38,297 bases of DNA, taken from IMG/VR virus record IMGVR_UViG_3300042344_000517, positions 1 to 38,297 of that record, one strand, 5' to 3'. Both the position numbers and the translations under genes were made by a program. Below, in pieces: positions 27,584 to 35,089 of this stretch. The notes beneath the pieces were generated by a model. It ran no database searches, was not told the DNA's origin, and saw nothing but the letters and a program-made list of their open reading frames with translations. The number at the start of each line of letters is the position of its first letter. Position 1 is the first letter of the stretch. Origin of the DNA: a virus.

Positions 27584-28539
27584 ACAAATAGTTCACTTAC
27601 ACTTTCATTCTGGTTGATACTACGAATAGCCTTAGCAAACAACATACTCACATCCAACTCTGTAACATTAGCTGGTTTGAATCCAATATTACCCCAAGTA
27701 TTTGTTGTATTACTATGAATAAATTCATCAATACTATTGCTTTCCGCCAATCGTTTGATACCCATATCAGTCAAACAACCATGTGTAACAGCACAAGTTA
27801 CCTTTACAGCACCCTGTTTCTTACATTCATTAGCCGCCTGAACCATAGTACCAAGACTTTCTGTAAGATCATCAATAATAACTACGTGTTTATCTTTTAC
27901 ATTACCTACAACATTTTGTAGTTCAACCTTGGTATCACTTACACGCTTCTTACTAATGAATCCAAAATCACTTCTTAGTAGATCCGCATACTTTTCTACA
28001 CGTTTGACCGCACCAACATCAGGTGCCATCAATACAACACTATCCCTATAGGCCAATGAATGATACTTGGTACTGATATAATCACTCAATACTGGTTCAA
28101 ATGTAAGATGATCAAATGGTAGATTAGTAAAACCACCCACTTGTGGACTATGTAGATCCATAGTTACCACCCTATCAATACCAGCAGTAGCAATCAAATC
28201 CATTACTAACCTAGCTGTAATGGGAACACGACTTTTATCCTTACGATCTTGACGGGCATAACCAAAGTATGGAATTACCGCAGTAATTCGTTCTGCACTA
28301 GCACGCCTAGCCGCATCAGCCATAACAAGCAACTCCATTAGGTTTTCATTGGCTGGATTGGTAATGCCTTGAATTAAAAATACATCACTACCACGAATGT
28401 TTTCCTTGAATTGACAATAGGTTTCACCACTTGGAAATTTGTGGTGGTAGATCTTACCTAGTGGTTCATTTAGATTCTGTGAAATCTTCTGAGCCAATGG
28501 TAGATTGCTTGTACCTGCAAATAGTTTAATAGTTTTCAT
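27580..28539 (-). CDS. prs: Ribose-phosphate pyrophosphokinase (Prs)
   Basis: A 319-residue protein of the PRPP synthase family with GTSNLPLAQKI, YFGYARQDRKDK (catalytic loop), VTMDLHSPQVGGF and APDVGAVKRV. The PRPP loop is VVIIDDLTESLGTM. Several usually invariant positions differ: FPSGE for FSDGE, and IDDLTESLGT for VDD(M/I)xDT(A/G)GT. It would make PRPP for NadV. Phage Prs-like enzymes of the NARP1 pathway act instead on ADP-ribose, and the motif changes leave this open. Operon with Pth2 upstream, HAD downstream. Confidence 0.87.
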   Translation of the reverse strand: MKTIKLFAGTSNLPLAQKISQNLNEPLGKIYHHKFPSGETYCQFKENIRGSDVFLIQGITNPANENLMELLVMADAARRASAERITAVIPYFGYARQDRKDKSRVPITARLVMDLIATAGIDRVVTMDLHSPQVGGFTNLPFDHLTFEPVLSDYISTKYHSLAYRDSVVLMAPDVGAVKRVEKYADLLRSDFGFISKKRVSDTKVELQNVVGNVKDKHVVIIDDLTESLGTMVQAANECKKQGAVKVTCAVTHGCLTDMGIKRLAESNSIDEFIHSNTTNTWGNIGFKPANVTELDVSMLFAKAIRSINQNESVSELFV

Positions 28540-28769
28540 TTGTTCAAATCCTTTTCAACTTGTTCATTCCACGATTTATTAATTTCATCTAATTTGTTTG
28601 CTACTTCTTTTAGATGATATGATGACCAAGCACCATTGTTATCTACTGGCCAGAAATAAAAATAACCATCCACATCCATAACTAAACTACCAATTTCTCT
28701 TCCAGGCCAATCTATATTGGCTCGTACACTATACTGGCGTTGGTTAATCTGTTGGTAAATTACACTCAT
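28536..28769 (-). CDS. Small conserved hypothetical protein
   Basis: A 77-residue protein with IDWPGREIGSLVMDVDGYFYFWPVDNNGAWSSYHL, then a helical tail (KEVANKLDEINKSWNEQVEKDL). ATGA overlaps with pth2 and prs. Not recognised. Confidence 0.6.
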   Translation of the reverse strand: MSVIYQQINQRQYSVRANIDWPGREIGSLVMDVDGYFYFWPVDNNGAWSSYHLKEVANKLDEINKSWNEQVEKDLNK

Positions 28770-29146
28770 AGAAGTTTTAGATGTTTAGTGACGGGATCAA
28801 TTACAGAACTATAATCTGGTCCGATAGCTATACAAGTAACGGTAGGTTTATCAAATCCGGCGGTTTCTTCAATGTATTTGACTGATATACCCATCGCAAT
28901 AGCATTATATGCAATGTCAAGCAGTTCCTTTTCACTATCTACACCCACACAAACCTTGAAGAAAGTGCCATATACCCATTCTTTTTCAGCTTTACTCAGA
29001 AGAAGTGATTCTCCATTATATCCACGGATTAGATGGGTAAGAAATGCAATGCTTGCGTGAGCACCTTGAGTAACCATTTTGCCCTTACTCATATTGAGGT
29101 CCTTACGAATTATTATGGTTTGCTTTATTCTGTCGTTTTCTTTCAT
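28766..29146 (-). CDS. pth2: Peptidyl-tRNA hydrolase 2 (Pth2)
   Basis: A 126-residue protein of the archaeal/eukaryotic-type Pth2 family: TIIIRKDLNMSKGKMVTQGAHASIAFL is diagnostic (R-x-D-L-x-M-x-x-G-K-x-x-A/T-Q-x-x-H-A). Then KVCVGVDSEKELLDI and GKPT-like GFDKPTVTCIAIGP. It frees tRNA from peptidyl-tRNA dropped by stalled ribosomes, consistent with tRNA upkeep during phage translation. Its start overlaps the GIY-YIG gene end by 44 nt. Confidence 0.85.
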   Translation of the reverse strand: MKENDRIKQTIIIRKDLNMSKGKMVTQGAHASIAFLTHLIRGYNGESLLLSKAEKEWVYGTFFKVCVGVDSEKELLDIAYNAIAMGISVKYIEETAGFDKPTVTCIAIGPDYSSVIDPVTKHLKLL

Positions 29147-29984
29147 ATATTCCTTTTTGTTTTAAAACTCTAATAATCAAATATTTAGATATTCCGTGTT
29201 TTTTGGCCATTTCATTTGTAACTTTTTTAGTAGATTGATAATCAAATATTAATGATGTTATCATATTTTCATCAACGTGTTTATAACACGGATTTTTACT
29301 CCCGATCATATGATTTTTCATTTTTTCACGACCTTGATCTGTAATGTCAATCCGTTTTCCGTTTATATCTAAATTTTTTTTGTGTGATTCAGACATTTTT
29401 GTTCTAACTACTTGCAATCCAGATTTACTATTTTTAGATATTTTTTCTCTAATTTCAGATGATTTTTGCAGACCATATTTGTCATTATATAATCTTTGTT
29501 TATCTTTTATCATTTGTTTGGCTTTTTCTTTTCCAAACTTCATTTCATATGTTTTTCCTAATTGCATCAATGAAATTTTTTTTCTACCCTCTTCACTTTG
29601 AACAAACTTTTTCAAATATTGAGCTGAATTATTTTTTATCGCACACTGCTTTATTTTTTCTTTTGTAAGTTCCGAATGTTTCCAACCACGAATTCCCCGT
29701 CCGCCTTCCGTTAGATTATAACCATCTTGTGAATTTGTATTATACTCTTTTATAAAAAAAGTTTCTTTTTCATTCAATTCTTCTTCTGAAGACGCATTGT
29801 ATATTACTTCCCATTTGAAATTTTCAGCTCCATACTTTCTAATCGCTCTATGAAGATAGTATGTACTTCCTTTTTTTGAAGAACTTAAATGTGATGATTT
29901 TCTTTGTTTAAGTGTACGGATTGTTTGTCCTACATATTTCATTTGGTTAATCAAGTTAGTTACAAGATAGATAATCATATACAT
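29103..29984 (-). CDS. GIY-YIG homing endonuclease with NUMOD-like tail
   Basis: A 293-residue protein: IIYLVTNLINQMKYVGQTIRTLKQR is the GIY-YIG core (IYL...YVG) and LNEKETFFIKEY supplies the Glu. TEGGRGIRGWKHSELTKEKI and later IREKISKNSKSG/VRTKMSESHKK are NUMOD3-like. The C terminus has a possible HTH (TNEMAKKHGISKYLIIRVLKQKGI). It overlaps the start of pth2 by 44 nt, so it probably inserted at the pth2 start. An alternative start is ATG 29978. Confidence 0.85.
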   Translation of the reverse strand: MYMIIYLVTNLINQMKYVGQTIRTLKQRKSSHLSSSKKGSTYYLHRAIRKYGAENFKWEVIYNASSEEELNEKETFFIKEYNTNSQDGYNLTEGGRGIRGWKHSELTKEKIKQCAIKNNSAQYLKKFVQSEEGRKKISLMQLGKTYEMKFGKEKAKQMIKDKQRLYNDKYGLQKSSEIREKISKNSKSGLQVVRTKMSESHKKNLDINGKRIDITDQGREKMKNHMIGSKNPCYKHVDENMITSLIFDYQSTKKVTNEMAKKHGISKYLIIRVLKQKGIYERKRQNKANHNNS

Positions 29985-30067
29985 TATATATATGGTTATA
30001 AATAACTAAAAATAAATTATCTTTACGCGTTACAATAACTTGTTTAACTTTATCAGTCATAAAAGAA

Positions 30068-30090
30068 GCGGTTTTAGTTAGGATAACCGC
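30068..30090 (-). terminator. Intrinsic terminator after nadV
   Basis: GCGGTT (30068-30073) pairs with AACCGC (30085-30090), followed by a T-rich run on the minus strand, 19 nt past the nadV stop. Confidence 0.75.
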
Positions 30091-30108
30091 AAACCTTTGA
30101 TTTGTCAA

Positions 30109-31503
30109 TTACAAAGCAGCGTTCTTACGAATAGTAGCAAAGTCAACTTCATTGAGCAATACGCCATCATAAAAAACAACCTTCAAATAATCCTCACCAG
30201 GATCATTTTCACCAACAGTCTCAAATTCACCATCAACCTTGATCAACTTGAGCTTGCCCTTCTTGGATGCCTTGGAAACATCCTTGGGATTCTTCTGAAT
30301 GTCATACCACTGACCATCACGATACTGAGCACTACACTTGAAAGCACAACGCTGAGTATCACGATTTACCTTCTGCAACAAACCTCCACCCATACCAAAA
30401 CAAGCAATGTTCTCAGTTGCAAATCCAGCCTTGGTAACAGCATACAGAATCTTCTTGATACCATCAATGTCAATTCCATCACCCCACAACACACGAACCT
30501 TGGGGTTGATAACCTTGTATCCCTTGCTGTTAATGGTTCCGCCGATATTAGCCCACAAATTCTCCATAATCCAAACCATTTCCTCCTCTGGAGTAGGATG
30601 GGTAGGAGTAATAGAGTCAGGACGAACAACAAACACACCGTCACGGTCAAGAATACGATCCTTGAACTTAGTGCCAACAATGTTGCTCACGAAGTTATAA
30701 ATGTCATAGCTGTCAGAAACAACAGACAAAATACCCGTAGGATACTCGTTCAGAAGATTCTCAACAACCTGTTCTTCACCATTCTTACCAAGAGCAGTCA
30801 TAACAGAGTGTTCAGTGGCAGCAACGGAAAACGCCAAACCATTAAGATCAGCATTATAATAGTTCACGGCGACTTCCATAGCCACTACCGTATCAGTCCC
30901 CAAGAAATTAATCAAATGAGCAGCCCCCCCGATACCCGCCGATTCCCAAGAGCTGGCACCCCTAAATCCAAAATCATGCAATCCAAAGTTAAGCAATCCA
31001 CCATCAGAGGTAAGATCAAAATATTCCTTGATATTAACCTTAACTTCACGGGACAAAGCTGCGACTGTAGTACTATACCAAACCTGAGACAAAATAGTCT
31101 CCAAGAAGTTAGTGAGCCAGAAACACTTATTGTCAGTGTTTTCAATAGTCATCAACACATTGTTGATAGGAACAACAGTTCCTTCTTCAACTGACTTGAT
31201 AACAACAGGCAACTTACCGCCATAGTTATTCAGAATGTATTCCCAACCTTCACGGTTAAAATACTTTTCATCACCAAAGTGAGCCTTACACAACTTAGCA
31301 GCATTTTCAATCTTTTCACGGGTAACAACTACACCCTCAAGATGATTCTTAATAATATACTGAAGTCCAAAGAATGGAGTTTTAGCAAACTTAGCACCCT
31401 TACGACATTCAAAGTAACTATAAACCTTCTCAGTGCCAGCGGGATACTGATTCCAGTGATTCAACTTATAGGAATCCGTAGTCAAACAAATGTTCTTATT
31501 CAT
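30109..31503 (-). CDS. nadV: Nicotinamide phosphoribosyltransferase NadV
   Basis: A 464-residue protein, normal length for the family. Recognisable blocks are TDSYKLNHWNQYPAGTEKVYSYFE, HDFGFRGASSWESAGIGGAAHLINFLGTDT, VAATEHSVMTA, SVVSDSYDIYNFV, VVRPDS and FGMGGGLLQKVNRDTQRCAFK. It joins nicotinamide and PRPP to make NMN, which NadM then adenylates. It has its own promoter with a long leader and its own terminator. Phage pairs of NadV and NadM-Nudix are known in KVP40-like phages. Confidence 0.94.
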   Translation of the reverse strand: MNKNICLTTDSYKLNHWNQYPAGTEKVYSYFECRKGAKFAKTPFFGLQYIIKNHLEGVVVTREKIENAAKLCKAHFGDEKYFNREGWEYILNNYGGKLPVVIKSVEEGTVVPINNVLMTIENTDNKCFWLTNFLETILSQVWYSTTVAALSREVKVNIKEYFDLTSDGGLLNFGLHDFGFRGASSWESAGIGGAAHLINFLGTDTVVAMEVAVNYYNADLNGLAFSVAATEHSVMTALGKNGEEQVVENLLNEYPTGILSVVSDSYDIYNFVSNIVGTKFKDRILDRDGVFVVRPDSITPTHPTPEEEMVWIMENLWANIGGTINSKGYKVINPKVRVLWGDGIDIDGIKKILYAVTKAGFATENIACFGMGGGLLQKVNRDTQRCAFKCSAQYRDGQWYDIQKNPKDVSKASKKGKLKLIKVDGEFETVGENDPGEDYLKVVFYDGVLLNEVDFATIRKNAAL

Positions 31504-31555
31504 AATTTTATCTTTCTGTATTGATTTTTATCTGTACCTTAATCTTTACTCTTTT

Positions 31556-31584
31556 ATAATAACCCAGACTTCACTCAAAGTCAA
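31556..31584 (-). promoter_or_regulatory. nadV promoter with long leader
   Basis: TTGACT (31579-31584), 17-bp spacer, GGT then TATTAT (31556-31561). Here the ATG is about 52 nt past the -10, so the mRNA has a real leader. Just before the ATG is AGATAAAATT, closely similar to the nadM leader end. Confidence 0.75.
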
Positions 31585-32537
31585 GGCATATTTCCGTCAA
31601 TGTCAGGCTGAATAAATGTATCTTTCAGCTTGATATTGTTAACAAACTTTTCATTAAACATATCAATCAGAACGTGGTGCGTTTCAACAATATCAGTTTT
31701 ATTCAGATTATTGATAGAAACCCACTTGACTTCTGCAACGTCATCTGCACCCTCTGGTTTACCAAACACATACTTGGCAACAAACAATGCAGTCTTGATC
31801 TTGTCAATTTCTCCACGATAACGCCAATCGTTAATTAATGTAGAACCCAGATACGTGATGTTACCCACTTCAACCCCAGATTCCTCCAACACTTCACGTT
31901 TAGCGTCTTCTTCAAGTGAAATAGAATTGGGATCGCTGAATCCGCCAATCAACCGCCACTTCTTTTCCTCTGGCTTACGTGCCAGAAGCAGTTCACCCTT
32001 ATCATTTACCACAGCAATGTCAACAGTCTGAAATGCGGTTGGAAAACGATATGCAGTAGCAGCAATCATACCAGCACGATAATCTGCTGTGGGAGGATAG
32101 TTGTTACACACACGACGACGAACCTCAGTACCACTAATAAAAGTAGTAGCTTCAAGTTCACAAGTATTGAACTTACCATTGTAACACTTTAGGAAGCTAT
32201 CACGGGAACCATATAGTGTAACAGTCTGCATTGGAAGCAACTGTTCAGCAATAAGCTTATCCAGATTCTTTGACCAAGCAATATCCGAGGGATTATCATT
32301 AATATAATGAATCTCTACAGTGGGGAACTTCTCTGCAATCATTGCTCGCCTTGCACGATAGTCAAGAGGATTGTTGAGAGTATTACGAATGATGCTATTG
32401 CCTAGAAACAGCAATACCCGGTCGTGTTTATTGAGCACTGAAGTGATTAGGTCAGTATGAGCATCGTGCAATTCATTGACCTGGAAGCGACCGACAATAA
32501 CGCCCACATCGGTAGGCTTTGTACCTTTTTCTTTCAT
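31581..32537 (-). CDS. nadM: Bifunctional NMN adenylyltransferase/Nudix hydrolase
   Basis: A 318-residue protein. The N-terminal NadM domain has VGRFQVNELHDAHTDL (nucleotidyltransferase H-x-x-H, 24-27) and FISGTEVRRRV (134-144). The C-terminal Nudix box (about 198-223) has GGFSDPN and REVLEESGV. The Nudix half has a one-residue-longer loop than usual before R-E. It makes NAD+ from NMN and ATP; the Nudix half probably hydrolyses ADP-ribose or related compounds. The same architecture as NatV of phage KVP40. It has its own promoter and long leader. Confidence 0.92.
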   Translation of the reverse strand: MKEKGTKPTDVGVIVGRFQVNELHDAHTDLITSVLNKHDRVLLFLGNSIIRNTLNNPLDYRARRAMIAEKFPTVEIHYINDNPSDIAWSKNLDKLIAEQLLPMQTVTLYGSRDSFLKCYNGKFNTCELEATTFISGTEVRRRVCNNYPPTADYRAGMIAATAYRFPTAFQTVDIAVVNDKGELLLARKPEEKKWRLIGGFSDPNSISLEEDAKREVLEESGVEVGNITYLGSTLINDWRYRGEIDKIKTALFVAKYVFGKPEGADDVAEVKWVSINNLNKTDIVETHHVLIDMFNEKFVNNIKLKDTFIQPDIDGNMP

Positions 32538-32616
32538 AGTTTTATCTATACCTTTCTATGTTTTTTATGTTTATTGTAGTTTGGACGTATTGAATCTTGT
32601 CCTTGCTACATTTATA

Positions 32617-32644
32617 ACTATACCTTAGATTCTGAAAACGTCAA
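32617..32644 (-). promoter_or_regulatory. nadM-nudix promoter with long leader
   Basis: TTGACG (32639-32644), 16-bp spacer, AGG then TATAGT (32617-32622). About 79 nt lie between the -10 and ATG 32537, ending in AGAAAGG and GATAAAACT. Confidence 0.7.
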
Positions 32645-33078
32645 GAGTTTTTTTTCAAAAGTGGGCAGTCAGTCAACCAACAGTCACAGTGAATACATTC
32701 ACCATTGTGGTCTGGTTTACAAGGCAGTTGATGTCTATTACCAATAACTTCTGGGTGATATTGTTGAACAATGTGATTTAGTTCTGTATATTCTTTTAGA
32801 ACACCACGTTCATCGTGTGTGATACACCCATATGAAGATCCATAATAGATAACTTCTACTGGTTCGGTGTAAATATATTTAGCAACAAAGTATAGAATAT
32901 CTCCCTCAAAGATTCTGTTACCTTTACTATCGTGTAAACCAGTGTATTGTTCAATGATAGATTCGTTGCGGTTAAAACATTGAGTAAGATGTGTAACTCC
33001 TTCACCACCATATAGTGAAGCGGTCATAATATACTTTTTTTGTTTGATGTCCCAAATTCTGTAAATGAAGTCTCTCAT
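32641..33078 (-). CDS. YopX-like protein with extra C-terminal Cys cluster
   Basis: A 145-residue protein: IYRIWDIKQKKY, EQYTGLHDSKGNRIFEGDIL and PEVIGNRHQ are YopX-family blocks. A C-terminal C-x-x-C-D-C-W...C cluster (residues 120-140) adds a zinc-like site absent from the other copies. YopX proteins are small phage/prophage proteins of unknown role. ATGA overlap with the upstream micro-gene. Confidence 0.75.
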   Translation of the reverse strand: MRDFIYRIWDIKQKKYIMTASLYGGEGVTHLTQCFNRNESIIEQYTGLHDSKGNRIFEGDILYFVAKYIYTEPVEVIYYGSSYGCITHDERGVLKEYTELNHIVQQYHPEVIGNRHQLPCKPDHNGECIHCDCWLTDCPLLKKNS

Positions 33079-33182
33079 TTTGTTTTATATAATAGAACAA
33101 ATTTTACTTTAGCTACTTTTGTTTTTGAGTTGGTTAAAAAGTATCTTGTATAGGGCTGTTCAGATGTAATGTTGGTATTCAT
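33075..33182 (-). CDS. Small basic microprotein
   Basis: A 35-residue protein, MNTNITSEQPYTRYFLTNSK followed by a basic TKVAKVKFVLLYKTK. Perfect ATGA overlaps with the genes on both sides support translation. Not recognised. Confidence 0.5.
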   Translation of the reverse strand: MNTNITSEQPYTRYFLTNSKTKVAKVKFVLLYKTK

Positions 33183-33409
33183 TTATTATAGTAATCTCGT
33201 GCGTTTGCTTTTACTGGATAAAGAACAAAGTTACTCTTACATATTTCACACATAGCTCTTGCAAATCTGGCATTTTCTTTGCATAAACTAAAATCGTTTT
33301 CTATGTTAGTTAGTTCACCTTCAAGTGCCTCAAATACAGAATTACAATTATGACATTCTCCGTGCCAAATTCTATGTTCAGGTGATCTTCCTCGTTTGAT
33401 ACATTTCAT
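33179..33409 (-). CDS. Zinc-knuckle hypothetical protein
   Basis: A 76-residue protein: KRGRSPEHRIWHGECHNCNSVFEALEGEL and ARAMCEICKSNFVLYPVKA give two C-x-x-C pairs. Likely a small zinc protein. ATGA overlap with the following micro-gene. Confidence 0.62.
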   Translation of the reverse strand: MKCIKRGRSPEHRIWHGECHNCNSVFEALEGELTNIENDFSLCKENARFARAMCEICKSNFVLYPVKANARDYYNK

Positions 33410-33412
33410 ATA

Positions 33413-33853
33413 TTAATGTCCTCCTGAATTATCAATTTTAGTGGGAGCCTTTAAGATTTCTGGATTCTTGTTATAATTACCCAGATAATTATATTGTCGT
33501 TGAACAAATTGTAGAACACCACCAGTTCTTTCATAAATCATAAAACCAAAGTGTTCATATACAACTCTACCAATGGTAGTTTTGATCCCCAGTGGCATTT
33601 CTACTATATCGCCTTCATAGAGATATTCACCATTAGTGGCTTTGAAGCCGGTACATAGTTCAATTTTATAAGCTTCTTGGTCTACATCACATTTTGATGC
33701 ATCGTCTTGACTACTTCCAATAGTTGTTACAAAGTCAACAATGTTACCATCACTATCTAGGTAGTAGTTTGATGCGCAATGTAGTGATGAACCTGGGTAA
33801 CAGGGTTCGTGAGTATAACACTGTGCGTTTTTGCTCCAAATTCTGTATTTCAT
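33413..33853 (-). CDS. YopX-like protein
   Basis: A 146-residue protein with KYRIWSKNAQCY, ELCTGFKATNGEYLYEGDIVEMPLG and LGNYNKNPEIL: the R-x-W start, TG-x-x-D/N-x-x-G-x-x-x-Y-EGDIV core and G-N-x-x-x-x-P-E end of YopX proteins. One of four in the window. Confidence 0.75.
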   Translation of the reverse strand: MKYRIWSKNAQCYTHEPCYPGSSLHCASNYYLDSDGNIVDFVTTIGSSQDDASKCDVDQEAYKIELCTGFKATNGEYLYEGDIVEMPLGIKTTIGRVVYEHFGFMIYERTGGVLQFVQRQYNYLGNYNKNPEILKAPTKIDNSGGH

Positions 33854-33865
33854 ATATTGTTTATA

Positions 33866-33970
33866 TTATCGTTTTAACCAGAGAATTATGCTATAAAGTA
33901 GAACACCACAGAAGAATCCAATCAAGCAATCTGCTAACGATTCTCTAAGAGTTAATTTGTTTTTATTCAT
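33866..33970 (-). CDS. Small single-TM protein
   Basis: A 34-residue protein: KLTLRESLADCLIGFFCGVLLYSI plus ILWLKR, one TM helix after a short polar start. Similar short 'R-E-S-L-x-D-C-x-x-G-F' membrane peptides occur in phages, but I do not know a function. It starts in the gap before the next gene. Confidence 0.55.
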   Translation of the reverse strand: MNKNKLTLRESLADCLIGFFCGVLLYSIILWLKR

Positions 33971-33973
33971 AAA

Positions 33974-34216
33974 TTAGTAACTAGTTTGTTTAGTGATAGT
34001 AAAGCCAAATCCTAAAAACAACAAGTCAAAATAAGTCCAGGTAACATCTTTTCTATAGACTAATTGTGTATCAAATTTGATATCAATGTATTTAGTTGGA
34101 AAATCGTTTACCCATTCATTTCCTGGTTTTGTTCCCCATTTGAATATTGGAAAATGGATATCAATTTCAAATCGGTCAAATAGGTCTTCTTTGTTGTTTT
34201 TAGAATATAATTTCAT
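33974..34216 (-). CDS. Small hypothetical protein
   Basis: An 80-residue protein, aromatic-rich (DRFEIDIHFPIFKWGTKPGNEWVND, TYFDLLFLGFGFTITK). Probably beta-rich; not recognised. Confidence 0.6.
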   Translation of the reverse strand: MKLYSKNNKEDLFDRFEIDIHFPIFKWGTKPGNEWVNDFPTKYIDIKFDTQLVYRKDVTWTYFDLLFLGFGFTITKQTSY

Positions 34217-34237
34217 AGTGTTTAGTATTAAACTATA

Positions 34238-34519
34238 TTAGTTACCATACCACATTCTACCTTCAGCTATATGTTCCCATCCGTCATATTCTTCAATTCT
34301 CCAATCTGTTACATCGTCTGGAATTTCTACTACTTTAAGTTCAGAATATTTTCCACTAGCTTTATCACCCAGAGTTTCTACAACTTCTACAAGAACAGAA
34401 TCATTGCGTAGAATGTCACCTCGTAATGGTCCACTAATGTTCTTTTTTTGAACATATAGTTTTTCAGCTTCTTTACTTAGTCCAAAACCACCATAACACT
34501 TATTGATTACAATTTTCAT
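34238..34519 (-). CDS. Phage GGFGLS-family protein, paralogue 1
   Basis: A 93-residue protein: MKIVINKCYGGFGLSKEAEKLY, LVEVVETLGDKASGKYSELKVVEIPDDVTDW and a C-terminal EEYDGWEHIAEGR. Very common small phage protein of unknown role. Paralogue of the next gene upstream. Confidence 0.72.
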   Translation of the reverse strand: MKIVINKCYGGFGLSKEAEKLYVQKKNISGPLRGDILRNDSVLVEVVETLGDKASGKYSELKVVEIPDDVTDWRIEEYDGWEHIAEGRMWYGN

Positions 34520-34525
34520 ATTATT

Positions 34526-34873
34526 TTATTTCCAAGTTCTATGTTCTTCCACAATATTTTCTCCCTCACCTTGATGATGATTTGTAATATACCATTTAAC
34601 ATCATCTGGAATTTCTACTACTTTAAGTATGCAATATTTTCCGTCACCTGCTTTTTCACCCAAAGTTTCTACAACTTGTACAAGATCTGGGTCACTTCTA
34701 TCAAATATCCAATCGTCAATTAAGTTTTCATCAGTTGCTTCATTTTTAAAAAAAGTTGGATAACCAAAACATTCAGCTTTAACTATCTTATAACCTTTAA
34801 GTTTAGCGTATAGAATACGAGCTTCCTCACTTAATCCAAATTTTCCATAGCTTGAGTTGATAACCACTTTCAT
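34526..34873 (-). CDS. Phage GGFGLS-family protein, paralogue 2
   Basis: A 115-residue protein starting MKVVINSSYGKFGLSEEARILYA, with LVQVVETLGEKAGDGKYCILKVVEIPDDV and a C-terminal ENIVEEHRTW. It carries a 25-residue insert relative to its paralogue. ATG 34873 follows the promoter -10 by 6 nt; the longer frame cannot be used by that transcript. Confidence 0.74.
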   Translation of the reverse strand: MKVVINSSYGKFGLSEEARILYAKLKGYKIVKAECFGYPTFFKNEATDENLIDDWIFDRSDPDLVQVVETLGEKAGDGKYCILKVVEIPDDVKWYITNHHQGEGENIVEEHRTWK

Positions 34874-34879
34874 TTTATG

Positions 34880-34908
34880 AATATACCACAACTTTTTTTA
34901 GATGTCAA
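34880..34908 (-). promoter_or_regulatory. Leaderless-type promoter of the 34.9-32.6 kb operon
   Basis: TTGACA (34903-34908), 17-bp spacer, TGG plus TATATT (34880-34885), 6 nt to ATG 34873. The -35 is inside the 3' end of the coiled-coil gene. Confidence 0.82.
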
Positions 34909-35089
34909 GTTGGATTTTCTCTGCAATTTTGTTGAGTCTTTCTTTTAGGTCTTCATTTTCTGCTTGTAGAGTAGTGGCTTTCAGCATTAGAGCTTGGTAG
35001 TCTAATTGTAGTTGATAGTGTGTTTCTCTGATTGACTTGGTTAGGTCAATTACATCTGGTTGTTTAGTTGGTAGATTCATATAGGTCAT
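34898..35089 (-). CDS. Small coiled-coil protein
   Basis: A 63-residue protein: YQLQLDYQALMLKATTLQAENEDLKERLNKIAEKIQ is one long heptad helix. Two ATGs (35089 and 35080) are possible. Overlaps the upstream gene. Confidence 0.6.
   Translation of the reverse strand: MTYMNLPTKQPDVIDLTKSIRETHYQLQLDYQALMLKATTLQAENEDLKERLNKIAEKIQLDI

Noticed and set aside
30097-31194. Long plus-strand open frame antisense to nadV
   Set aside because: It mirrors nadV, has no family resemblance and is low-complexity (Ser/Thr/Asn/Ile-rich). It is a shadow of a well-conserved gene.
32595-32612. ATG-TAG start-stop in the nadM leader
   Set aside because: A minimal start-stop of this kind is too likely by chance in AT-rich sequence to call a regulatory uORF.
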